Under the pieces are notes generated by a model that saw nothing but the letters and a program-made list of their open reading frames with translations, ran no database searches and had not been told where the DNA came from. Below are positions 17,812 through 26,564 of a stretch of 64,000 nucleotides of DNA, piece after piece. Origin of the DNA: Glaciecola sp041380235 (lineage in GTDB: Bacteria; Pseudomonadota; Gammaproteobacteria; Enterobacterales; Alteromonadaceae); NCBI RefSeq assembly GCF_041380235.1, contig NZ_JBGIYY010000015.1:50286-114285 (forward strand), given 5' to 3'. Within the stretch, counting starts at the first letter, position 1. Every line of letters begins with the position of its first letter. A program made the position numbers and the translations under genes.

Positions 17812-18720
17812 TTAAATGTCTTGGTCTAATTGAATATGCGTCAAGATCCCTTCGAGTTGTTCAAGGTCCTCAAATGCTATGACTAATTTGCCTTTACCCT
17901 TTTGGTTGTGATCTATTTTTACCGAAGCGCCCAATTTTTCAGCTAGGGAGGTTTCCAATCGTTTGACGTCAGGGTCGATCGGCTTGCTGGTATTTGCCAC
18001 TGTGGATGTTGCTGGCGACTCCTGAGCCTTTTTAACTAATCGCTCAGTTTCTCGAACAGTTAAGCCCTTCTCTGCAACTTGATGAGCAAGCTGTTCTTGC
18101 TCAATACCGTCTAATGCAAGTAAAGCCCTAGCATGGCCCATATCAATATCGCCATGCTCCAACAAGGTTTTTACCGAAGATTGTAAACCGTTTAAGCGTA
18201 AAATATTCGTAACGGTTGTGCGTGATTTACCTACCGCTTGCGCAACTTGTTGATGAGTAAGGTTAAACTCCACCATTAATCGATCGAGCGCTTGCGCCTC
18301 TTCCATTGCATTTAAGTCTTCTCGCTGGATGTTCTCAATCAGTGCAATAGCGACAGCCGCTTCATCAGGAATGGCTTTTACTAGGCAAGGAACGACATCT
18401 AACTTAGCAATTTGAGCTGCACGCCAGCGACGCTCACCAGCAATAATTTCATAGTGATTATCATCCAATTTGCGGACTACAATCGGTTGGATGATACCTT
18501 GTACGCGAATAGAGGCCGCCAATTCTTCTAAAGCTTGATCAGCCATATCTTTACGAGGCTGATATTTACCTGGCTGCAAAAATTCAATGGGGATCTGCTG
18601 TAGCTCATTTTGCACGACAGCGGGGTCAACAGGATTATTTTCATTGTACTTATCGGTGTAGCTTTTACTGGTCGCTAACAGCGCGTCTAAGCCTCTTCCT
18701 AAACCTTTACTTTTTGCCAT
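17812..18720 (-). CDS. parB: Chromosome partitioning protein ParB
   Basis: CTP-dependent clamp that loads at parS and spreads over origin-proximal DNA. 302 residues: N-terminal ParA-activating segment (GLGRGLDALLA, 6-16), a ParB/Srx CTPase domain with GERRWRAA (box II) and ENIQREDLNAMEEA, a helix-turn-helix (HQQVAQAVGKSRTTVTNILRL split) that reads parS, and a C-terminal dimer domain. Two matching parS sites are in recF at 32570 and 33209. Its start overlaps the parA stop by one base. Confidence 0.97.
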   Translation of the reverse strand: MAKSKGLGRGLDALLATSKSYTDKYNENNPVDPAVVQNELQQIPIEFLQPGKYQPRKDMADQALEELAASIRVQGIIQPIVVRKLDDNHYEIIAGERRWRAAQIAKLDVVPCLVKAIPDEAAVAIALIENIQREDLNAMEEAQALDRLMVEFNLTHQQVAQAVGKSRTTVTNILRLNGLQSSVKTLLEHGDIDMGHARALLALDGIEQEQLAHQVAEKGLTVRETERLVKKAQESPATSTVANTSKPIDPDVKRLETSLAEKLGASVKIDHNQKGKGKLVIAFEDLEQLEGILTHIQLDQDI

Positions 18721-19532
18721 TATGACCTCAATTCATCTTTTGATGCTTGCAGTGCATTTGCGTTAATCTGTTTCTGGCGGCGCAATATTTCACCCGCAAG
18801 GGCCAAATAAGCCTTTGCACCAGTAGACGATTTATCATAATACATTGCCGGTGTACCAAAACTAGGCGCCTCCGCTAATCTGACGTTACGCGGTATTACG
18901 GTGCGATACACTTGATCACCAAAATGTCTTTTTAACTGCTCACTAACATCATTTGCCAAACGATTCCGAGGATCGTACATCGTACGCAGTACACCCTCAA
19001 TTTTTAAATTAGGATTAACCACTGACGCTAGCTTTTGAATGGTATCCATTAATGCAGTTAAGCCCTCTAGAGCGTAATATTCACACTGCATGGGCACTAG
19101 CACAGAATCAGAAGCGGCGAGGGCATTTACGGTAAGTTGGTTAAGTGACGGCGGGCAATCTATAAAAATATAATCATAATTGTCTTTTATAGTAGCAAGG
19201 GCATTGCGAAGTCTAAGTTCACGCGCAAACACTTCCATCAATTTTATTTCTGCAGCAGTAATGTCTGAATTTCCGGCTATTAGATGATATTTGCCGGTAG
19301 TTTCAGTAATGATGACTTGTTCCGGCGGTTTTTCTTCTATCAGCAATTCATAGCAGGTATTTTCAACATCATATTTGTCTACACCGCTGCCCATAGTAGC
19401 ATTACCTTGCGGGTCTAGATCAATTAACAGCACTCGGCGCTTAGTAGCTGCCATTGAGGCCGCGACATTTACCGCAGTGGTAGTTTTACCCACACCGCCT
19501 TTTTGATTTGCAATGGAAATGACTCTCGCCAA
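18720..19532 (-). CDS. parA: Chromosome partitioning ATPase ParA
   Basis: ParA/Soj ATPase that moves ParB-parS complexes. 270 residues with deviant Walker A KGGVGKTT (residues 11-18), Walker A' LLIDLDPQGNAT (35-46), and Walker B IFIDCPPSL. No N-terminal HTH, so it is the chromosomal type rather than the P1 plasmid type. Operon with parB, 11 bases after rsmG, the classic gid-par cluster. Confidence 0.97.
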   Translation of the reverse strand: MARVISIANQKGGVGKTTTAVNVAASMAATKRRVLLIDLDPQGNATMGSGVDKYDVENTCYELLIEEKPPEQVIITETTGKYHLIAGNSDITAAEIKLMEVFARELRLRNALATIKDNYDYIFIDCPPSLNQLTVNALAASDSVLVPMQCEYYALEGLTALMDTIQKLASVVNPNLKIEGVLRTMYDPRNRLANDVSEQLKRHFGDQVYRTVIPRNVRLAEAPSFGTPAMYYDKSSTGAKAYLALAGEILRRQKQINANALQASKDELRS

Positions 19533-19543
19533 AATCTGTCCTG

Positions 19544-20182
19544 CTATTGTTTATGAATACTAACTAAGTGGCGTTCGCCAATTAATGATGGTACGTAAAG
19601 CGCGGTTGTTTGTGCCACCGTAAACTGCTTTGGTACTTCGCTCAGTTCATCTTGATGCAGTTGCCCCTTTAAGGCAAGGAATTCTCCATTATTGTCGACT
19701 AAATGCTCACACCAATTAAGCATATCGCTCAACGAAGCAAAGGCTCTGCTGATAACCGTGTCAAATAAAGGATCTGACAATAGGTCTTCAACTCTCGATT
19801 GAATCGCATTAACGTTGGTAATTTTTAACTCGTAACAAGCTTGTTTAATAAAGCGTATACGTTTACCAAGAGAATCGATTAATGTGAATTGTTTTTCTGG
19901 AAATACAATAGCCAGCGGCACACCGGGTAAGCCAGGCCCTGTCCCGACATCAGCAATACGCTGTCCATTAATAAATGGAGCAACTACCAGAGCATCCATA
20001 ATATGTTTGACAAGCATCTGGTCCGGTTCCCGCACCGAACTAAGATTATAGGCTTTGTTCCACTTATTCATTAGCAGCACGAAACCGATTATGGTGTCTA
20101 TTTGCTGCTCGGTTACGCACAGTGTTGTCTGCGCGATTAAGTTTACTAACTGCTCTTTGAGCTGTGTTTGTGTGTTATACAC
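19544..20182 (-). CDS. rsmG: 16S rRNA m7G527 methyltransferase RsmG
   Basis: Methylates N7 of G527 in 16S rRNA using S-adenosylmethionine; loss gives low-level streptomycin resistance. 212 residues, with the SAM-binding VADVGTGPGLPGVPLAI and the downstream DSLGKRIRFI and VISRAFASL motifs. Its start overlaps the mnmG stop by one base. Confidence 0.97.
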   Translation of the reverse strand: MYNTQTQLKEQLVNLIAQTTLCVTEQQIDTIIGFVLLMNKWNKAYNLSSVREPDQMLVKHIMDALVVAPFINGQRIADVGTGPGLPGVPLAIVFPEKQFTLIDSLGKRIRFIKQACYELKITNVNAIQSRVEDLLSDPLFDTVISRAFASLSDMLNWCEHLVDNNGEFLALKGQLHQDELSEVPKQFTVAQTTALYVPSLIGERHLVSIHKQ

Positions 20183-22083
20183 TAGGCAGTCTTACGCGCT
20201 TGTTTATGCATCATGCTGTGTTTTTTCAAATACACCAGTAATAGCGAAATGGCAGCAGGCGTAATACCTGAAATACGTGAGGCCTTTCCGAGCGTTTCTG
20301 GACGTGCTTCACTTAGCTTAGCAACCACTTCATTAGATAAACCGGAAATTTTTGAATAGTCGAAATCTATTGGCAATAGTGCATTTTCATGACGTTGCGA
20401 TTTTGCGATTTCATCCTGTTGACGACTAATATAGCCAGCATATTTTATTTGAATTTCAACTTGTTCAGCAGCTTTTGGATCGCTTAAGCCCGGTCCTATT
20501 GAATCAATACTCATTAGACGTTCATAGGTCATTTCAGGCCTGCGGATAATTTCCTCTAAAGAGTGTTCCTTACTCACCGGTGTTTTGAGCATAGCATTTA
20601 ATTGCTCGGTAACTGGATGGCTCGGATGAATCCACTGCTGCGCTAATCGTTGTTTTTCTAAGGCAACTTGTTCCATTTTAATTTCAAAAGCAGCCCATCG
20701 TTGATCATCGACCAGTCCAATACTCCGCCCAATCTCTGTTAACCGAACATCAGCGTTATCTTCTCTGAGTAGCAAACGATATTCTGCACGACTGGTAAAC
20801 ATACGGTAGGGTTCTTTGGTACCCATAGTGGCTAAATCATCAATCAACACGCCCATATAAGCTTGATCGCGACCCAATTGTAAGCTGTCTTTTTGTTGTA
20901 CCTGCAGGGCAGCATTTGCCCCAGCAATTAAACCTTGTGCACCAGCCTCTTCATAGCCGGTTGTGCCGTTAATTTGTCCAGCAAAAAATAACCCTTTAAT
21001 GAATTTAGTCTCTAAGGTTTGTTTGAGGTCGCGAGGATCAAAAAAGTCATATTCAATCGCATAACCGGGACGAATAATATGAGCGTTTTCAAAGCCTTTT
21101 ATTGACCTAACCAAGGCCATTTGAATATCAAATGGTAAGCTAGTAGAGATACCGTTTGGGTAAACTTCTATGCTATTTAAACCTTCAGGTTCAACAAATA
21201 TTTGATGCGAATTTTTATCTGCAAAACGTGTTATTTTATCTTCGATAGATGGACAATACCTTGGTCCTACTCCTTCAATAACACCTGTGTACATCGGCGA
21301 CCGATCTAGACCTGAACGAATGATGTCATGAGTATTTTCATTGGTATGTGTAATATAACAAGGGATCTGCTGAGGATGATCCTCAGTTTTTCCCATAAAT
21401 GAAAACACCGGTAAAGGTGTATCACCTGCTTGTTTTTCCATGACTGAAAAATCTAAGGTGCGTGCATCGAGTCGGGCAGGTGTGCCGGTTTTCAGTCTAT
21501 CTACTCTAAACGGCATAGCTCTTAATTTATCGGCAAGCGCGATTGAAGGTGGGTCACCAGCTCTTCCGCCTTTATAATTTTCAAGGCCGATGTGAATCGT
21601 TCCCCCTAAAAATGTGCCAACTGTTAAAACTACTGTCTTAGCACGAAACTTCAATCCCATTTGGGTAACAACACCGGTGACCGTGTCATTTTCGATAATT
21701 AAATCATCACATGACTGTTGAAATAACGTTAAGTTTTCTTGATTTTCGAGCATATTGCGGACCGCAATACGATACAAGGTCCTGTCTGCTTGTGCACGAG
21801 TTGCTCTTACTGCAGGCCCTTTTGACGAGTTAAGAGTGCGAAATTGAATACCCGCTTTGTCGATAGCGTTAGCCATGACGCCACCTAAGGCATCAATTTC
21901 TTTGACTAAATGACCTTTACCAATACCGCCAATGGCTGGGTTGCAAGACATTTGACCGAGAGTCTCTACGCTATGCGTTAGCAACAGGGTTGATGCACCC
22001 ATGCGAGCAGCAGCCATCGCAGCTTCGGTGCCTGCATGCCCACCCCCTATCACAATCACATCAAAATCTTGCTGATAAAACAT
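20182..22083 (-). CDS. mnmG: tRNA U34 carboxymethylaminomethyl modification enzyme, FAD subunit
   Basis: With MnmE (24571-25947) it makes cmnm5U34 in tRNAs, using FAD and methylene-tetrahydrofolate. 633 residues from the ATG giving MFYQQDFDVIVIGGGHAGTE; a GTG three codons upstream lacks a ribosome binding site and is rejected, since homologues start MFY. Dinucleotide motif GGGHAGTEAA near residue 13, the SCNPAIGGIGKGHLVKEIDALGG block, and a helical C-terminal MnmE/tRNA domain. It lies on the left border of the putative oriC, transcribed away from it. Confidence 0.97.
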   Translation of the reverse strand: MFYQQDFDVIVIGGGHAGTEAAMAAARMGASTLLLTHSVETLGQMSCNPAIGGIGKGHLVKEIDALGGVMANAIDKAGIQFRTLNSSKGPAVRATRAQADRTLYRIAVRNMLENQENLTLFQQSCDDLIIENDTVTGVVTQMGLKFRAKTVVLTVGTFLGGTIHIGLENYKGGRAGDPPSIALADKLRAMPFRVDRLKTGTPARLDARTLDFSVMEKQAGDTPLPVFSFMGKTEDHPQQIPCYITHTNENTHDIIRSGLDRSPMYTGVIEGVGPRYCPSIEDKITRFADKNSHQIFVEPEGLNSIEVYPNGISTSLPFDIQMALVRSIKGFENAHIIRPGYAIEYDFFDPRDLKQTLETKFIKGLFFAGQINGTTGYEEAGAQGLIAGANAALQVQQKDSLQLGRDQAYMGVLIDDLATMGTKEPYRMFTSRAEYRLLLREDNADVRLTEIGRSIGLVDDQRWAAFEIKMEQVALEKQRLAQQWIHPSHPVTEQLNAMLKTPVSKEHSLEEIIRRPEMTYERLMSIDSIGPGLSDPKAAEQVEIQIKYAGYISRQQDEIAKSQRHENALLPIDFDYSKISGLSNEVVAKLSEARPETLGKASRISGITPAAISLLLVYLKKHSMMHKQARKTA

Positions 22084-22473
22084 GTTTTCCACCGTAAACG
22101 TCTTGCTAGCTATAAGCCTTTAAAAAAGGGCGCATATTGTATATGAACTTATTCAATTTGAAAATGCTTATTAATTAAGCATTTTTTAATTCTGTGAGGC
22201 TGTTTTCGTTTTATAATCTGCAGGTAGCATACAGTAGATTTTAAATCATCAAATCTATATTTTTAAAATTGAATTTACCGATGAATGTGAGCTTTTAAGC
22301 CTGGCTAATATATATAAAGATATATACTAGAGATCTTTATTATTACTATTATTAAGGGACGTACTTTCTGTGGAAAAGGTATTTTTAGTTTTAAATATCA
22401 GTATGTTAAGTAAATTTTATCCTATGGATAAGTCGCCAATAAGTGTTCAGTAACTTGTAGGTAAATACGCACA

Positions 22474-22482
22474 TTATCCACA
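22474..22482 (+). promoter_or_regulatory. DnaA box (oriC)
   Basis: Exact TTATCCACA in the putative origin. Confidence 0.85.
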
Positions 22483-22546
22483 GGTCAATATTTCAAAAAT
22501 TCTATCCAGATCTTATCAGAACGATCTTCACATGGTTGTACAGCTT

Positions 22547-22555
22547 TTATCCACA
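22547..22555 (+). promoter_or_regulatory. DnaA box (oriC)
   Basis: Exact TTATCCACA, same orientation as the box 73 bases to the left. Confidence 0.85.
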
Positions 22556-22618
22556 GGCAAAATAATGGCATTTTTTTAATCAGAATGGATGAATAGACGA
22601 AAAAACAAACAAATTTTA

Positions 22619-23449
22619 TTAAATTTCGTTTGGTCTGTAACCACCGCTTTGCTGATTAGAAGGTTCTGCCTGTCCTTGGTTTATTGCTTCGCGTCGACTC
22701 GGTCCTTGGAACCTAACTTTATAGGTTTCATATTCTTTCATTGATTCAAAGCAGTAGCGTCCAAGGGCTTTCTCGAGCTCTGCGAGATTATGATTGGTGA
22801 TTATTATGCAATTTTTATTATTGGCGGCGCGCTGCCTCAATAGATTGCCTAGCCAGCTTTGTGCGCTCTTTTTTAACACTGTTTCATTTACACAGACTTC
22901 ATCTAAAATCAGTAAATCAACGTCGTGAAGCTGTTTATTAATTTCTCTAAATTGCTGAGAAGCATTGTCGTCTGCTTGATAATCGTAGGAAAAAAAGCGC
23001 ATTTCTAATAAGGTTTGTAGTTGACGATAGAGTACCGTAGTTTCAAATTTTTGAATGAGTTGATGTGCAATAGCACCTGCAATATGAGATTTACCACGGC
23101 CATAATCACCGTAAAATAACATCATATGTGCATTACTTTTTCGCCACCTAGGATCTTTATGCGCAGCAATAAACGATTCGGCGATGCTAATCGCTTCAAT
23201 AACATCAGGTGCATCTTTTCTCAAACTATCAAATGTCCAGTGTTTATTGAGCTCTGACTGACCATAGAGGGTCTCGACGCGCTTTTGTTTACTCTGCTGC
23301 TGTAGTTTAGTGACTTCAAGATTGGCTAAGGCGTCATACTCTGCGCGCTGTCGTTTATAATCGTAGGGCTGAGCATTCTTATTTAAGGTATCGACGTCTT
23401 TACCTAAGGCTCTGCCTATATCGTTCAATCTATCTTGTAAGCTTTTCAT
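22619..23449 (-). CDS. dnaC: DnaC-like replicative helicase loader (AAA+ ATPase)
   Basis: 276 residues. AAA+ core with Walker A GDYGRGKS (114-121), Walker B LLILDEV (179-185) and sensor 1 IIITNHN (215-221), then ALGRYCFESMKEYETYKVRF, like the DnaC/IstB arginine-finger end. The N-terminal 100 residues would bind the helicase DnaB. Not an IstB transposition helper: no transposase is near and it is fused by a TAATG overlap to the dnaT-like gene, as in the E. coli dnaT-dnaC pair. It is the last gene before oriC, read toward it. Confidence 0.85.
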   Translation of the reverse strand: MKSLQDRLNDIGRALGKDVDTLNKNAQPYDYKRQRAEYDALANLEVTKLQQQSKQKRVETLYGQSELNKHWTFDSLRKDAPDVIEAISIAESFIAAHKDPRWRKSNAHMMLFYGDYGRGKSHIAGAIAHQLIQKFETTVLYRQLQTLLEMRFFSYDYQADDNASQQFREINKQLHDVDLLILDEVCVNETVLKKSAQSWLGNLLRQRAANNKNCIIITNHNLAELEKALGRYCFESMKEYETYKVRFQGPSRREAINQGQAEPSNQQSGGYRPNEI

Positions 23450-24093
23450 TATTTTTCACTGTATTTTTGGACCAATTTTTTGACATTGTCATCAAACTCA
23501 ATGCCTGCTTTAGGCTCAACCCATTGGTGTCCTACTTTAGATTTGGCGCCTTGCGCGGGCGTTCTGATCCTTCGTTGTTTTAAATGTAACACAAATTTTT
23601 GTGTCCATTGATACGGTGTTTGTAGTACTTCTGGTCTTCCTAGCCAATAGGCAATAAATTCACCGAGTTCATCTGCATCAAAATATGCTTCTATGACGCC
23701 TACTAACTGGCAAACCTGGGTAAATAATGAAAGATTGGGACGCCAGTTAAGGCTCATTTTTTGATGTTGCTGATGCAGATCCACATCTTCTAGGTCAACA
23801 TTGATATTACTTAATGGTAACAGTACTGCATGATTGTTTAAGCTACGATTAAAGCTGTAATCGCCTACGATATTAATTAAACCTACCTGATGAAGTTCTT
23901 CAAATAATGCACTGATTTCTCTGCCCAACTGTATGCGAGGTTGGTGGCCATTCAAAAGGGCTAATATAAGTTTATTGTTGATGTTGATACCGGTGTTACT
24001 TGCGTCAGCCAATGGACGCAGATACAAACAATACAACACGCGTGCTTCGTTAGATAGGGGCTGAGAAAGTGCGTTAATTTCAAGACTATTCAC
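23449..24093 (-). CDS. dnaT: DnaT-like primosomal protein
   Basis: 214 residues. The C-terminal part (about 115-185: SLNWRPNLSLFTQVCQLVGV, then FIAYWLGRPEVLQTPYQW, then TQKFVLHLKQRR) matches the DnaT single-stranded-DNA-binding domain of the restart primosome. The N-terminal half looks like a winged-helix (LSNEARVLYCLYLRPLAD, GREISALFEELHQVGLI) of the kind seen in replication initiators. It overlaps mioC by four bases and dnaC by one, so the three genes form one operon. In E. coli DnaT hands DnaB-DnaC to PriA/PriB sites. The assignment is by pattern and the dnaC neighbour. Confidence 0.75.
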   Translation of the reverse strand: MNSLEINALSQPLSNEARVLYCLYLRPLADASNTGININNKLILALLNGHQPRIQLGREISALFEELHQVGLINIVGDYSFNRSLNNHAVLLPLSNINVDLEDVDLHQQHQKMSLNWRPNLSLFTQVCQLVGVIEAYFDADELGEFIAYWLGRPEVLQTPYQWTQKFVLHLKQRRIRTPAQGAKSKVGHQWVEPKAGIEFDDNVKKLVQKYSEK

Positions 24094-24521
24094 AGGACGG
24101 TAAGTACCTTATCTAAATATACTAATGCTTCATCTTCTGGCACGGGATGATGCAAAACATCAATATGAATAGGTGGATGTATTAGATTTGCGCCAACTTG
24201 AGTAAAGGTCTCCTCCATGGTTATAGCACCCTGGCAGAATGTGTCGTAGCTACTATCACCTAAGCCAATAACCATAAATTTTGTGTGGGGCAATATTTGT
24301 TTAGATAGTTCTTGTTGGAAGGTTTGAATATTATCAGGAAGATCACCGGCGCCGTGCGTGGAAGTGACAATAATAATGATATTTTCAAAATTAATATTAG
24401 TTAGTTCTGGTTGAAAGTGCACTATTGCTTCGTAGTTTTTTGCCTTTAATTTTTCTTCAACGGCTTCTGCAACATACTCACTTGCGCCTAAAACCGAACC
24501 AACAATAATTTCAAATTTCAC
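24090..24521 (-). CDS. mioC: Flavodoxin-like protein MioC
   Basis: A 143-residue FMN-binding flavodoxin-domain protein: TSTHGAGDLPDN (53-64) is the phosphate/ring loop, and LGDSSYDTFC the second flavin loop. In E. coli mioC flanks oriC and its transcription enters the origin; MioC has been linked to electron transfer in biotin synthase assays. Here dnaT and dnaC lie between mioC and oriC. Confidence 0.93.
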   Translation of the reverse strand: MKFEIIVGSVLGASEYVAEAVEEKLKAKNYEAIVHFQPELTNINFENIIIIVTSTHGAGDLPDNIQTFQQELSKQILPHTKFMVIGLGDSSYDTFCQGAITMEETFTQVGANLIHPPIHIDVLHHPVPEDEALVYLDKVLTVL

Positions 24522-24570
24522 AATAGTGTCCTATGTTTTGTTTACTAAAACGCAAAAACTTTACGGCGGC

Positions 24571-25947
24571 TCATTTACCAATGCAAAATGAGGAAAATAT
24601 TTTACCGAGTAAGTCGTCAGAGGTAAATTCTCCGGTAATTTCATTTAAGTATTGCTGTGCTATTCGCAGCTCTTCTGCTAACAGCTCACCTGCCATATAA
24701 CCCTCAAGCTGAGCTTTTCCTTGTTGTATATGTTCGTCTGCTGCTAATAGTGCAGTAATATGACGCTGTCGGGCAATAATCTGATCTTCGCCTGCTTGGT
24801 CAAATCCCATACATGCTTTTAGATGCGCTTTTAATGCTTCTATGCCCTGATGTTCTTTTGCTGATATGCGCAAAACCGGATACGTTTGTGTTTCGTCTAG
24901 GCCGGCTATCTCTTTTGTTAAGTCACATTTATTACGAATAATGGTTAAACCAATATCGCTGGGAAGTTGTGCAAAAAACTCTGGCCAGATGAGTTCGGGC
25001 TGATCAGCTGATTCAGATTGTGCATCGATCATAAAGAGTATTCGGTCAGCTCGATGTATTTCTTGCCATGCTCTTTCAATACCTATCTTTTCAACGGCAT
25101 CGACACTTTCTCTTAGGCCTGCAGTATCAATAATATGGAGGGGCATGCCATCAATGTGGATATGCTCTTTAAGTACATCCCGAGTAGTGCCAGCAATATC
25201 GGTAACGATAGCCGAGTCTCTTCCAGAAAGCGCATTCATTAAACTCGATTTACCGGCATTGGGTCTGCCAACGATGACTACATGCATGCCGTCTCGAAGT
25301 AATGAGCCTTGTTTTGCTTGCTGTTTGACTTTTTCAAGTTGAGTGACAATCTCATGTAGGTAGCTTTGGACTTTACCATCGGCGAGAAAATCAATTTCTT
25401 CTTCAGGAAAATCAATAGCGGCTTCTACATACATGCGTAAGTGGATAACTTCATCTACGAGTGTGCGGATATACTTAGAAAATTCTCCCTGCAGGCTTTT
25501 GACCGCGCTTTTTGCCGCTTGTACAGAAGAAGCGTTAATTAAATCGGCGATTGCTTCAGCTTGAGTTAGATCCATCTTATCATTCAAGAATGCCTGTTCA
25601 CTAAATTCACCAGGCTTAGCAAGACGAGCTAAACCCGTATTAAGACACGCTTCTAGCAACAATTGCATAACGACTTGGCCACCGTGACCCTGAAGTTCTA
25701 GAACGTCCTCTCCTGTAAAAGAGTGTGGGTTATTAAAAAATAGTGCAATACCCTCGTCGATGACTTTTTTGTCAGTGTCATTAAATGGCTGATATACGGC
25801 TTGGCGAGGTGCAGGGCATTTGCCCAAAATAATGGTTGCTATTTGTTTGGTATTTGGTCCAGATACGCGAATAATGCCAACACTGCCACGACCAGGTGAA
25901 GTGGCTTGTGCAACAATAGTGTCAGTATGTAAGGCAAAGTCAGTCAT
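24571..25947 (-). CDS. mnmE: tRNA modification GTPase MnmE
   Basis: Partner of MnmG in cmnm5U34 synthesis. 458 residues: N-terminal folate-binding domain (AQATSPGRGSVGIIRVSGP), helical domain, an inserted G domain with GRPNAGKSS (G1), DIAGTTRD (G2), DTAGL (G3) and NKCD (G4), and the C-terminal FCIGK whose Cys is conserved. Normal length. Confidence 0.98.
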   Translation of the reverse strand: MTDFALHTDTIVAQATSPGRGSVGIIRVSGPNTKQIATIILGKCPAPRQAVYQPFNDTDKKVIDEGIALFFNNPHSFTGEDVLELQGHGGQVVMQLLLEACLNTGLARLAKPGEFSEQAFLNDKMDLTQAEAIADLINASSVQAAKSAVKSLQGEFSKYIRTLVDEVIHLRMYVEAAIDFPEEEIDFLADGKVQSYLHEIVTQLEKVKQQAKQGSLLRDGMHVVIVGRPNAGKSSLMNALSGRDSAIVTDIAGTTRDVLKEHIHIDGMPLHIIDTAGLRESVDAVEKIGIERAWQEIHRADRILFMIDAQSESADQPELIWPEFFAQLPSDIGLTIIRNKCDLTKEIAGLDETQTYPVLRISAKEHQGIEALKAHLKACMGFDQAGEDQIIARQRHITALLAADEHIQQGKAQLEGYMAGELLAEELRIAQQYLNEITGEFTSDDLLGKIFSSFCIGK

Positions 25948-25960
25948 TAAATAAGCTTAA

Positions 25961-26443
25961 TTAGTCTCGAAAGTTAGTAAATTGAATAGGCAGAGGCAAA
26001 TCTTCAGCTTTTAGTAGGGCCATGGCAGCCTGCAAATCATCTCTTTTTTTACCGGTAACCCGCAATTGATCACCTTGTATAGATGCTTGGACTTTGATTT
26101 TTTTATCTTTGATCAGTTTAACCATACGTTTGCCAAGTTCTTGGTCGATACCCTGTTTAAAATCAATGACTTGACGATATGTTTTACCAGAATGTTCATA
26201 TGGATTTACTTTCATTGCACGAGTATCAACGTTTCGTTTCGAACAACTGGTTCGTAATATGTCTTGGAGCTGTTGAAGTTGAAAGTCGCCTTCGGCAGAC
26301 ATGATCACCGTTTCGTTTTTATATTCTAATGAGGCATCTACGCCACGAAAATCAAAACGGGTTGATAATTCCCTGCTGGCATTTTCCACAGCATGTTTTA
26401 CATCGACGCTATTGAGTTCAGAAACAATATCAAATGAAGGCAT
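25961..26443 (-). CDS. yajQ: YajQ-family nucleotide-binding protein
   Basis: 160 residues matching YajQ throughout: PSFDIVSELNSVDVKHAVENASRELSTRFDFRGVDAS (split) and the C-terminal KLIKDKKIKVQASIQGDQLRVTGKKRDDLQ. The fold has two RNA-recognition-like lobes; some members bind cyclic di-GMP. Its placement between mnmE and yidC differs from E. coli. Thirteen bases separate it from mnmE, so they are likely cotranscribed. Confidence 0.95.
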   Translation of the reverse strand: MPSFDIVSELNSVDVKHAVENASRELSTRFDFRGVDASLEYKNETVIMSAEGDFQLQQLQDILRTSCSKRNVDTRAMKVNPYEHSGKTYRQVIDFKQGIDQELGKRMVKLIKDKKIKVQASIQGDQLRVTGKKRDDLQAAMALLKAEDLPLPIQFTNFRD

Positions 26444-26523
26444 AATTAAACTTCCTTAAGTTGCTGCTTTAATAAATGTTAGCGGTGTGTTCACCACTTG
26501 GATATTATAAACGCAATAGGCAC

Positions 26524-26546
26524 AAAAAAGCCCGCAAAAGCGGGCC
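26524..26546 (-). terminator. Intrinsic terminator after yidC
   Basis: On the minus strand GCCCGC-TTTT-GCGGGC (plus arms 26530-26535 and 26540-26545) is followed by six T. It starts about 20 bases after the yidC stop and isolates yidC from yajQ. Confidence 0.9.
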
Positions 26547-26564
26547 ATTTAAATAGTAATGCTG

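Larger units (their letters stand above)
22084..22618. other. oriC: Putative chromosomal replication origin oriC
   Basis: 535 AT-rich bases without a gene, bounded by mnmG and the mioC-dnaT-dnaC operon, the classic gammaproteobacterial origin site. Two exact DnaA boxes TTATCCACA (22474-22482, 22547-22555) are in the same direction 73 bases apart. One-mismatch boxes lie at 22369-22377 (TGTGGAAAA) and 22423-22431 (TATGGATAA), the latter part of TTATCC-TAT-GGATAA. An unwinding-element candidate GATCTTTATTATT (22332-22344) matches 11 of 13 positions of the E. coli 13-mer consensus and sits in a 100-base AT-rich run. GATC sites are at 22332, 22509 and 22523. Confidence 0.85.

Noticed and set aside
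22619..23449. IstB transposition helper from an insertion sequence
   Set aside because: No transposase or terminal repeats nearby; translationally coupled to a DnaT-like gene and mioC next to oriC.
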